A stretch of 15,543 nt of DNA from an uncultured Pedobacter sp. (lineage in GTDB: Bacteria > Bacteroidota > Bacteroidia > Sphingobacteriales > Sphingobacteriaceae): the NCBI RefSeq assembly GCF_946479715.1, contig NZ_CAMLHF010000133.1, positions 1 to 15,543 of the forward strand, in the 5' to 3' direction. The translations under genes were made by a program, and so were the position numbers. The notes beneath the pieces were generated by a model, which worked only from the letters and a program-made list of their open reading frames with translations, did no database searches and was not told where the DNA came from. Below, piece after piece: positions 1 to 6,060 of the stretch (its first letter is position 1; every line of letters starts with the position of its first letter).

Positions 1-2
1 AT

Positions 3-1163
3 TTTGATATTGACTTTAGCTGGTTGCAATCAATCAGGTATACTTTACAGAATTTTTTATTGGTTGGCAGCTCTGATTTGGTGCCGCAAGATGCGTTTGC
101 CAGAGGCTTCCTTTTTTCAATTAACATTAGCGGATTCTTATCTATAGCCTTCTTAATTTATACACTGATCAGGCCATATATTTTGAAAATGGACACTTCA
201 GAAGAGGAATTTGAAGGGGCTAAAGCCGATCTGGAAAGATATGGTAATTCGGCAATTGATTATTTTAAAACTTATAGAGATAAGCTGATTTACACCACAG
301 ATGAATTTGAAGGATTTATTGCTTATCGAATAGCTGGTAATTTCGCTGTGGTATTGGAGCTTCCGGTTACGTCGCCAGAGAACAGACAGGGTTTTATCAA
401 ATCGTTTGACCGATATTGTATAGAAAGCGGGATGAAAAGCCTTTATTACAGGGTCTCGGAAGAAAGCCTGAATGATTTTGTTTCGTTGGGTAAAAAGCGG
501 CTTTTTCTGGGGCAAGAGGGCGTGGTTGATCTGACTACTTTTTCTTTAGAAGGGGGAAGCCGAAAATCTATCAGGAATGCACTAAAAAAAGTTTCAGATC
601 AGGGGTTCCATACAAAGATCTATAATGGTCCAATAAAAGATGGTTTGCTTCAAAAACTCAAATCTGTATCTGACGAGTGGCTTAAAGAAACAGAACGCGA
701 AGAAATAGTGTTTTCGCAAGGTATATTTATATGGGATGAATTGAAAAATCAAACTATCATCACGGTAGAAAACACAGAGGAAAAGATTGTTGCCTTTTTA
801 AATGTAATACCTGATTATGTAAAGGGGGAAGGAACTTACGATTTAATCAGAAAAACGGCCGATGCTCCTAACGGTGTTATTGATTTTATTATGGTAGCCT
901 TATTCAATCACCTTAAGGAACAAAATTATACAGCTGTTAATCTAGGTTTCGCCCCTTTGTCGGGCCTTACAACACCCCATAATTTTACCGAGCGATCTAT
1001 GAGATTTGCTTATGAAAAGATCCGGTCATTTTCTCATTATAAGGGACTGCGCGCATCAAAAGAGAAGTTCTCGCCGATATGGCACAATAAGTATTTGATA
1101 TATGATCAGGATTATGACCTTTTGCAGGTTCCAAATGTATTAACTAAAGTAATTAAACCTTAA
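3..1163 (+). CDS. mprF: C-terminal part of MprF/LpiA-type aminoacyl-phosphatidylglycerol synthase (5' end outside window)
   Basis: The reading frame is open to the left edge, so only about 387 residues of a protein that is usually near 850 are visible; an internal TTG at 24 is not a credible start. One hydrophobic segment (about residues 35-63) ends the membrane part. A soluble DUF2156 catalytic domain follows, of the kind that moves lysine (or another amino acid) from aminoacyl-tRNA onto phosphatidylglycerol at the inner membrane. Family hallmarks visible are FSLEGGSRKSIRNAL, GTYDLIR followed by DAPNGVIDF, and the C-terminal LGFAPLSG. In this family, loading a cationic amino acid on lipid lowers membrane negative charge and gives resistance to cationic peptides and acid. 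The next gene starts five bases after the stop and encodes the hydrolase family known to reverse the reaction. Family assignment is firm; the amino acid transferred cannot be told from sequence. Confidence 0.9.
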   Translation, partial: FDIDFSWLQSIRYTLQNFLLVGSSDLVPQDAFARGFLFSINISGFLSIAFLIYTLIRPYILKMDTSEEEFEGAKADLERYGNSAIDYFKTYRDKLIYTTDEFEGFIAYRIAGNFAVVLELPVTSPENRQGFIKSFDRYCIESGMKSLYYRVSEESLNDFVSLGKKRLFLGQEGVVDLTTFSLEGGSRKSIRNALKKVSDQGFHTKIYNGPIKDGLLQKLKSVSDEWLKETEREEIVFSQGIFIWDELKNQTIITVENTEEKIVAFLNVIPDYVKGEGTYDLIRKTADAPNGVIDFIMVALFNHLKEQNYTAVNLGFAPLSGLTTPHNFTERSMRFAYEKIRSFSHYKGLRASKEKFSPIWHNKYLIYDQDYDLLQVPNVLTKVIKP

Positions 1164-1168
1164 TAATC

Positions 1169-2599
1169 ATGAAAAGATGCGTTGCCTTATGTTTTATGCT
1201 AATCTGCTTGTGGATAACAAAGAGTGTAGCCGGCGAAATTGACTCTGTAACGTATAAGAAGTTTGGTTTAATAACGGTATATCATCCCACCGGAACACCA
1301 ACCTCTGTGGCATTATTCGTTTCAGGAGATGGCGGCTGGAAGAATGGAGTTATTAATATGGCAAAGAATATTGCCAATCAGGGAGCATTAGTGTTAGGTA
1401 TAGATGGCAAACGTTATGGTAATTATTTATCAAAAGTATCTGCTCAATGCTTATATCCGGCAGCAGATTTCGAAGAACTGAGTCTTTTTATCCAAAAGAA
1501 ATACAAATTAACCAACTATCATAAGCCAGTGCTTCTCGGTTACTCATACGGGGCTGTATTGGTATATGGAATATTGGCGCAAGCTCCTGCAAATACATTT
1601 AAGGGTGCAATAGCTTTAGGCTTTTGCCCGGATATTAATATTAAAAAACCTATGTGTAAGGGTGCGGGGCTTACACAGCACGTATTAAAGCCCGGTGTTT
1701 CTTATTATCTGGAAGCCACTAAAAGTTTAACTGCTCCATTTATTGTACTAAACGGAGTAAAGGATCAGACTTGTCCGTTTGATGCCACGGCGGCTTTTCT
1801 GAAAGATATGCCAATGACTGAGCTTGTTACACTTACAAAAGTAGGGCACGGATTTTCTATTGCTAATAACTGGCTTCCTGATTTTAATGTGGCATATAAA
1901 AAAGTATTGGCTGCCCCAGCCTTTAATGAGCAAAAATCTGTTTATGATTTCTTTAAAACTACACAACCAAAAACATATTCTGGTGAAATGCCATTAACAC
2001 TGGTTCCTTCTGGTAAAAAGAATAATCTGCCGTTGGTTTTTATGATTTCTGGTGATGGCGGCTGGACCAGTTTTGATCAATCGCTAGCCGAATCAATGGC
2101 ATCAAAAGGACTATCGGTAATTGGGCTTGATGCACAAAAATACTTTTGGAATGCTAAAACTCCGGAGGGTGTAACTGGAGATTTAAGCAAGGCTATTGCC
2201 TACTACAAACAGGAGCTTGGAAAGGAAAGCTTTGTGCTTGCAGGGTACTCTTTTGGTGCTTCGGTTGTTCCGTTTCTTGCCAGCAGATTATCGGCTAATT
2301 TGAAAAGTGATTTAAAAGCAGTTTTTTCACTTTCTCCTGATGTGACCGCCGATTTTGAAATTCATATAGCAGACATGCTTAGTATTGGAAGCTCGAATGA
2401 TAAATATGATGTAATTGCTGAAATGAAAAAGATCAAGTCATTAAAACCTCTGTGTGTTTTTGGAACAGAAGAAGATGCGGATGTTAAGGATAAATTTGTG
2501 AGAAATGGCATCAAAGTAACCTCCATTCCCGGCACTCATCATTTTAATGATGATTATGCGGCCATTTCTTCTGTTCTCTTAAAGGAGTTAGCGGAGTAA
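1169..2599 (+). CDS. acvB: AcvB/VirJ-family periplasmic alpha/beta hydrolase, two tandem domains
   Basis: A 476-aa protein with a signal peptide (about residues 1-22) and two repeated VirJ-type alpha/beta-hydrolase domains (about 35-250 and 275-475). Each starts with the same SGDGGW signature (52-57 and 294-299) and carries a lipase box: GYSYG with Ser126, and GYSFG with Ser361. Candidate acid and base residues are Asp199/His227 and Asp436/His457 or 458, so both domains look catalytically complete. In Agrobacterium, AcvB is a periplasmic lysyl-phosphatidylglycerol hydrolase encoded beside lpiA, and the lpiA-acvB (atvA) pair is known from alpha-proteobacteria. Here the gene follows an mprF/lpiA homologue by five bases, so the same synthesis-hydrolysis pairing is inferred. 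Assignment to the family is strong; the lipid substrate in this organism is inferred from the neighbour. Confidence 0.85.
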   Translation: MKRCVALCFMLICLWITKSVAGEIDSVTYKKFGLITVYHPTGTPTSVALFVSGDGGWKNGVINMAKNIANQGALVLGIDGKRYGNYLSKVSAQCLYPAADFEELSLFIQKKYKLTNYHKPVLLGYSYGAVLVYGILAQAPANTFKGAIALGFCPDINIKKPMCKGAGLTQHVLKPGVSYYLEATKSLTAPFIVLNGVKDQTCPFDATAAFLKDMPMTELVTLTKVGHGFSIANNWLPDFNVAYKKVLAAPAFNEQKSVYDFFKTTQPKTYSGEMPLTLVPSGKKNNLPLVFMISGDGGWTSFDQSLAESMASKGLSVIGLDAQKYFWNAKTPEGVTGDLSKAIAYYKQELGKESFVLAGYSFGASVVPFLASRLSANLKSDLKAVFSLSPDVTADFEIHIADMLSIGSSNDKYDVIAEMKKIKSLKPLCVFGTEEDADVKDKFVRNGIKVTSIPGTHHFNDDYAAISSVLLKELAE

Positions 2600-2628
2600 G
2601 TTTTTTTCTTATTCACTGGCTGATTTGT

Positions 2629-2636
2629 TAACTTTA
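2629..2636 (+). promoter_or_regulatory. Weak candidate Bacteroidota -7 box before the DUF2147 gene
   Basis: TAACTTTA resembles the TAnnTTTG -7 element, with the last base differing. A T-run at 2601-2607 lies at about the distance of a -33 element, but no clear TTTG is present. It sits in the 51-base gap after the hydrolase gene, the only gap in this gene group large enough for a promoter. The call is weak. Confidence 0.25.
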
Positions 2637-2650
2637 AAAAACACTAACTT

Positions 2651-3088
2651 ATGATTATGAAATATTTTTCGCTGCTGTTGCTTTTTACTGCAATATCTTT
2701 CTCTGGCTTTACACAAAACAAGGATGCCATCCTTGGAAAATGGATCAATTCAACCGGCGAGGCTCACGTAGAAATTGCCAAAAAAGGAGATAAGTACTTT
2801 GGTAAAATAGTTTGGCTCAAAGAAACAAAAGATGACAAAGGAATTGTTAAAACGGATTTGAAAAATCCTGAAGCAAGCTTGAAATCAAGACCGATACTAG
2901 GATTGGAAATACTTAAGGATTTTGTTTTTGCAGGCAGTAAATGGACTGATGGGACTATATACGACCCTAAGTCGGGTAAGACCTATAGTTGCAATATGAC
3001 ACTTAAAGATAACGGTCAGCTAAACATGAGGGGGTATGTAGGTATCTCTCTGATTGGCAGATCAGAAGTTTGGAAAAGAGTTAAATAA
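2651..3088 (+). CDS. Secreted DUF2147 family protein
   Basis: A 145-aa protein with an N-terminal signal peptide (hydrophobic stretch to about residue 21, ending near SGFTQ) and a single DUF2147 domain. Family features visible are LGKWIN near the start of the mature protein, GKIVWL, RPILGLEIL, the block GTIYDPKSGKTYSCNM, and RGYVGISLIGRSEVWKR at the end. Proteins of this family are small, exported, lipocalin-like beta structures of unproven function that are common in Bacteroidota and Proteobacteria; no enzymatic role can be assigned. A second ATG six bases downstream (2657) would also give a good signal peptide. The stop codon overlaps the start of the next gene (TAATG), so the two are probably translationally coupled. 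Confidence 0.85.
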   Translation: MIMKYFSLLLLFTAISFSGFTQNKDAILGKWINSTGEAHVEIAKKGDKYFGKIVWLKETKDDKGIVKTDLKNPEASLKSRPILGLEILKDFVFAGSKWTDGTIYDPKSGKTYSCNMTLKDNGQLNMRGYVGISLIGRSEVWKRVK

Positions 3089-4110
3089 TGAAAAAACTAA
3101 TCTGGTGCCTGCTTTTTTTGCCCTTATTAGGGTATGGGCAAACCTATGAATTAACGCCCTTAACAGGTGGTACAAACACAAGCTTAAGGGGCATGTCTAT
3201 TGTTTCTGATCATGTTGCCTGGGTAAGCGGTAGCAATGGCAGTATTGGGAAAACTATTGATGGGGGTGCAACCTGGCAGTGGATAATGCCCGCTGGGTAT
3301 GAAACGCTCGATTTCAGAGATATTGAAGCCTTTGATGCGGATAGGGCCGTAGTTGTAAATGCGGGTGCCCCAGCGTTTATTTTACGCACAAAAGATGGTG
3401 GTAAAACATGGACTGAGCATTACAAGAATGTTGATTCTGCAATTTTCCTGGATGGCATGGACTTTTGGGACGGCCAAACAGGAATGACATTTGGCGATCC
3501 GATCAAGAATAAGATGCAGCTGCTTAGAACAAGGGATGGTGGCGTATCATGGATTGATGTTTCAGATAATTTGAAAACAAATATGGCCCAGGGTGAAGCT
3601 AGCTTTGCTGCCAGTGGATCTACTATTAAAACGATGGGTAAGGGTAAAGTGTGGATTGCTACAGGTGGTGCGGTATCTAATATTTACTTTTCGAACAATT
3701 ATGGTTACACCTGGAAGGTTTTTAAATGTCCTATTTTACAGGGAGAAAGTAGTACCGGGCCATTCTCTATCGCTTTTTTTGATAAGAACAAAGGGGTTGT
3801 TGTAGGTGGAAATTATTTAAAAGATAAAGAGAATACCAACAATGTGTTGCTGACCAACGATGGGGGACAGAGCTGGAAGAAACCTCTAAAACCTGTAAGC
3901 GGTTTCCGTTCAGGGGTTACTTATGTAAATTCAAAGGTATTACTGGCAACTGGCACATCTGGCACTGACGTATCTAAAGATGGGGGATTGAATTGGCATA
4001 ATATTTCCTCATCAAGCTTCAATGTAGTTCAAAAAGCAAAAAAGGGTAAGCTTATTCTTTTAGCAGGAAATAAGGGGGAGATTTATAAACTTACTATTGG
4101 AGCAAAATAA
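3088..4110 (+). CDS. Secreted Asp-box beta-propeller protein (YCF48/BNR-like)
   Basis: A 340-aa protein with a signal peptide (about residues 1-18) followed by a propeller made of Asp-box repeats. Six S/T-x-D-G-G-x-T/S-W type motifs are visible near residues 56-63, 101-108, 148-155, 202-209 (degenerate: SNNYGYTW), 256-263 and 296-303. This is the fold of the YCF48/HCF136-like and sialidase-type BNR proteins. The conserved catalytic arginine triad and tyrosine of true sialidases are not recognisable, so sialidase activity should not be assumed; a binding or assembly role in the periplasm is more likely. The start overlaps the stop of the DUF2147 gene by one base. Fold assignment is solid; function is unknown. 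Confidence 0.8.
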   Translation: MKKLIWCLLFLPLLGYGQTYELTPLTGGTNTSLRGMSIVSDHVAWVSGSNGSIGKTIDGGATWQWIMPAGYETLDFRDIEAFDADRAVVVNAGAPAFILRTKDGGKTWTEHYKNVDSAIFLDGMDFWDGQTGMTFGDPIKNKMQLLRTRDGGVSWIDVSDNLKTNMAQGEASFAASGSTIKTMGKGKVWIATGGAVSNIYFSNNYGYTWKVFKCPILQGESSTGPFSIAFFDKNKGVVVGGNYLKDKENTNNVLLTNDGGQSWKKPLKPVSGFRSGVTYVNSKVLLATGTSGTDVSKDGGLNWHNISSSSFNVVQKAKKGKLILLAGNKGEIYKLTIGAK

Positions 4111-4121
4111 TTCAAAATTAG

Positions 4122-4508
4122 ATGATGATAAATAAAGTCCATCACATTGCAATAATATGTAGTGACTATGAGGTTTCTAAAGCATTTTACACTGATGTTT
4201 TAGGACTTACAATAATTAGAGAAGTATACAGAGCAGAAAGGTTGTCGTATAAGCTAGATCTGGAATTGAATGGGACTTATATCATAGAACTTTTCTCTTT
4301 CCCCGATCCGGTTAAACGTCCGTCAAGGCCAGAAGCCGCAGGATTAAGACATCTTGCTTTTGAAGTTGATGATTTGGATAAGGTAGTAGGGGTGCTTAAT
4401 AGTAAAGGGGTAGAAGCTGAACCGATTCGCATTGACGAGTTTACCGGTAAGCGTTTTACTTTTATTTCTGATCCCGATCAGCTGCCGATTGAATTTTATG
4501 AAAAATAA
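4122..4508 (+). CDS. yaeR: YaeR/SMU1112c-type VOC metalloprotein (glyoxalase I-like)
   Basis: A 128-aa single-domain protein of the vicinal oxygen chelate superfamily, the same length as the E. coli YaeR subfamily (about 129 aa). It matches the subfamily along its length: VHHIAIICSDY at the start, the block IELFSFPDPVKRPSRPEAAG, then GLRHLAFEVDD, and GKRFTFISDPDQLPIEFYE at the end. Likely metal ligands are His8, Glu56, His77 and Glu124, the usual four VOC positions. The physiological reaction of YaeR is not established. Glyoxalase-type isomerisation is suggested by the fold, but the short single domain is also compatible with other metal-dependent chemistry. It is the last gene of the leftmost operon, 11 bases after the propeller gene, and is followed by a strong terminator. 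The adjacent in-frame ATG at 4125 is an equally possible start. Confidence 0.85.
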   Translation: MMINKVHHIAIICSDYEVSKAFYTDVLGLTIIREVYRAERLSYKLDLELNGTYIIELFSFPDPVKRPSRPEAAGLRHLAFEVDDLDKVVGVLNSKGVEAEPIRIDEFTGKRFTFISDPDQLPIEFYEK

Positions 4509-4581
4509 TATTTTTTTTGCCTCCTATACAATAAATCGAATATTTAGTCGTCTATGTATATGAGAGCGTTAATTTAGATAG

Positions 4582-4620
4582 CGGGGATACGGCGGATTGC
4601 TGTATCCCCGTTTCTTTTTG
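4582..4620 (+). terminator. Intrinsic terminator of the leftmost operon
   Basis: A perfect 9-bp GC-rich stem (CGGGGATAC at 4582-4590 with GTATCCCCG at 4602-4610) and an 11-base loop are followed directly by TTTCTTTTT. It lies 74 bases after the VOC gene and faces the tRNA gene, so it would stop transcription before it ran antisense through the tRNA. Confidence 0.85.
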
Positions 4621-4653
4621 CACTAATTTTTTCTTTTGATCTGGAATGCATTT

Positions 4654-4699
4654 TTGCTATTAAATAGCAAAGCCAGGTCATCCAACCTGGCTGCTTTTT
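4654..4699. terminator. Tandem hairpins between converging transcripts, probable terminator
   Basis: Two abutting hairpins: TTGCTAT/ATAGCAA (4654-4660/4664-4670, loop TAA) and AGCCAGGT/ACCTGGCT (4671-4678/4685-4692, loop CATCCA). On the + strand the second is followed by GCTTTTTAAA. On the - strand it lies just after the tRNA-Cys and is followed by TTTGCTATTT. Either or both strands could be terminated here; its place downstream of the tRNA favours a role in ending the tRNA transcript. Confidence 0.6.
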
Positions 4700-4756
4700 A
4701 AACAAAACTTAGATCTAACCAAACATCTAATGATTCAGACAATATAGAAATTGAAC

Positions 4757-4830
4757 TGGACGTCAAGGGCGGATTCGAACCGCCGTCAAAGGTTTTGCAG
4801 ACCCTCACCTAACCACTCGGCCACATGACT
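4757..4830 (-). tRNA. tRNA-Cys (GCA), CCA encoded, acceptor stem with two mismatches
   Basis: Read on the - strand, a 74-nt cloverleaf is visible. The anticodon loop is CTGCAAA, with anticodon GCA on a 5-bp stem (AGGGT/ACCTT). The T arm is perfect (GGCGG/CCGCC with loop TTCGAAT), the D stem is 3 bp (GCC/GGT), the variable loop is 4 nt, the discriminator is U73 as expected for Cys, and a 3' CCA is encoded. The acceptor stem AGTCATG/CTTGACG pairs at only five of seven positions: 1:72 is A-G and 6:67 is U-U. Bacterial tRNA-Cys normally begins with a G1-C72 pair. It may be a functional but unusual gene or a decaying extra copy. Confidence 0.85.
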
Positions 4831-4836
4831 ATGGGA

Positions 4837-4844
4837 CAAATATA
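4837..4844 (-). promoter_or_regulatory. Candidate -7 promoter element for tRNA-Cys
   Basis: On the - strand TATATTTG matches the Bacteroidota -7 consensus TAnnTTTG exactly and ends 6 bases before the first tRNA base, which places the transcription start at or just before the mature 5' end. No good TTG-type -33 element is visible at the expected distance. The box lies inside the left arm of an inverted repeat. Confidence 0.5.
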
Positions 4845-4882
4845 AATAAAGTCTAGTAAAATTGTAGACTTTATTTATATTT
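4838..4882. repeat. Perfect 18-bp AT-rich inverted repeat with flanking T-run
   Basis: Left arm AAATATAAATAAAGTCTA (4838-4855) and right arm TAGACTTTATTTATATTT (4865-4882) are exact reverse complements around a 9-base loop. The right arm continues into a T-run to 4888, so on the + strand it has the form of an AU-rich intrinsic terminator. It also overlaps the tRNA-Cys -7 box, which allows an operator or a barrier to antisense transcription as alternatives. Confidence 0.8.
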
Positions 4883-4956
4883 TTTTTTGAAACTTTATTT
4901 TTTTATCATTTTGCCTACCCAAAACGGAATAAACCATACCATATTGGAAGACTCTT

Positions 4957-4987
4957 TTTGTCGGGTAAAAGGCAAGAGATAATTCAT
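4957..4987 (+). promoter_or_regulatory. Weak candidate promoter upstream of the GNAT gene
   Basis: TTTG at 4957-4960 is followed after exactly 19 bases by TAATTCAT, which keeps the TA but only part of the TTTG of a Bacteroidota -7 element. It would leave a leader of about 90 bases. A competing candidate for the same gene lies closer to the start (5016-5051). Confidence 0.25.
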
Positions 4988-4994
4988 AAATGAC

Positions 4995-5008
4995 TTTATT
5001 TAACTGTA
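4995..5008 (+). promoter_or_regulatory. Shared 14-base element, copy 1 (upstream of GNAT gene)
   Basis: TTTATTTAACTGTA occurs here, 72 bases before the GNAT start codon, and again at 8823-8836, 74 bases before the first kdp reading frame. The similar distance suggests a common regulator-binding or promoter element; chance cannot be excluded in AT-rich DNA. Confidence 0.35.
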
Positions 5009-5080
5009 AAGGGCATTTTTGCTTCTAAACTTCACATAGGCATCTCATTTGATAAAGCCGTTCATTAATCTTTTAAAAAA

Positions 5081-6040
5081 ATGGAAAATCAAATGATATT
5101 TGTTCGTATCGCTACCGTCGCTGATATAAAACATGTTGATGAAATAGTGAAAGAAACTGAATCTTCGGCAATTGCCCGAGGATCCGGGATCGCAAAGCGC
5201 AGTCCCGAATCTATTGCCCAAAAGATAAAAGAAGGAAAAGCAGTTATTGCAGTAACCGGGGGTGGTGAATGGGTTGGGTTCTCTTATTTTGAAGTTTGGG
5301 AAAACAATTCTTTTGTTTCTAACTCTGGTTTAATTGTGGCTCCCAAATTTAGAAATGCAGGAGTTGCAAAGGCCATCAAAGATCGGATATTTAAAATTTC
5401 GAGAAGAATATATCCGGAGGCCAAGATATTTAGCATTACATCGGGAGCGGCTATTATGAAAATGAATTTTCAATTGGGTTTTGAGCCGGTAACATTTGAT
5501 CAAATTACACATGATGAACATTTTTGGGAAGGTTGTAAAAGCTGCATTAACTACAATATTCTTGAGGGTAAAAAAAGATGTAATTGCTTATGTACAGCTA
5601 TGCTATTTGACCCTCATAAAGAAAGTTTTAATAGTTATGCTTTAACACAAGCCACTGAAAAGTCTGAGATAACTCTTGATTGTATTGCTTGTCCGAAATT
5701 AAGCCTGGCCGCTGGCGCAGAGGGAACTAATGCTATTTGCAGTGCTTTGACAGATATTTTATGGTTTTCTGAATATACCTTTCCTATTGAATCCAATTTG
5801 CCAGATCCTGTAAAAATGACTGTTACTAATGTAAATATGGATGGTGGACAGAATTGTAATTCAAAAGAATGCCGATTCACGGTAAATATTGTTTATGATC
5901 ATAATTATACTGAAAAGGAGATTTTAAATACAATTAAAAACCATACAAGATGTAGATTTACCGTAAGACAGGATGTTTTTAACGTTGCTATTATAGATGA
6001 TACCGTCTACGAACAGCAACTTGTCTTGAATAATTGCTAA
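5081..6040 (+). CDS. ArgA-like GNAT acetyltransferase fused to a degenerate M20 (ArgE-type) dimerisation domain
   Basis: A 319-aa two-part protein. Residues 6-180 form a GNAT domain of the kind found in Bacteroidota arginine clusters, where it acts as an N-acetyl- or N-acylglutamate synthase: acetyl-CoA-binding strand and loop GLIVAPKFRNAGVAKAI (83-99) and a Cys-rich end (C152, C155, C167, C169, C171; CNCLCTAMLFDP). Residues about 187-305 align with residues 164-281 of the M20 enzyme encoded at 7598, including FPIESNLP, PVKMTVT and the identical 14-residue block YTEKEILNTIKNHT. The tail contains none of the M20 metal ligands, and the GHAAR motif of the dimerisation domain is replaced. It could mediate self-association or pairing with the intact M20 enzyme. 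The sigma-54 regulator follows by 20 bases. Both parts are clearly recognisable; the activity and role of the tail are inferred. Confidence 0.85.
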   Translation: MENQMIFVRIATVADIKHVDEIVKETESSAIARGSGIAKRSPESIAQKIKEGKAVIAVTGGGEWVGFSYFEVWENNSFVSNSGLIVAPKFRNAGVAKAIKDRIFKISRRIYPEAKIFSITSGAAIMKMNFQLGFEPVTFDQITHDEHFWEGCKSCINYNILEGKKRCNCLCTAMLFDPHKESFNSYALTQATEKSEITLDCIACPKLSLAAGAEGTNAICSALTDILWFSEYTFPIESNLPDPVKMTVTNVNMDGGQNCNSKECRFTVNIVYDHNYTEKEILNTIKNHTRCRFTVRQDVFNVAIIDDTVYEQQLVLNNC

Positions 6041-6060
6041 TATTGTTGAAATTATCAGCG

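Noticed and set aside
24..1163. TTG at 24 as the true start of the first gene
   Set aside because: The frame is open through the left edge and the visible protein is only the C-terminal half of an MprF-type enzyme; the real start is outside the window.
3088..4110. Sialidase (neuraminidase)
   Set aside because: Asp-boxes are present, but the arginine triad and nucleophilic tyrosine context of sialidases are not; only the propeller fold is supported.
4582..4700. Riboswitch or structured non-coding RNA
   Set aside because: The two hairpin groups lie between converging transcripts and one has a clear T-run; termination explains them more simply.
4909..4979. Inverted-repeat-bounded mobile element between tRNA-Cys and the GNAT gene (GCCTACCC...GGGTAAAAGGC)
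   Set aside because: The arms match only with a three-base insertion, and there is no transposase or target duplication.
5081..6040. Assembly error joining two genes in the GNAT-M20 frame
   Set aside because: The tail has its own diverged sequence with many synonymous differences from the M20 gene, so it is not a copied or misassembled piece of it.
6034..6060. TTG start for the sigma-54 regulator overlapping the GNAT stop
   Set aside because: The added residues do not belong to a receiver domain; ATG at 6061 puts the first strand (VLIIDDE) at the normal position.
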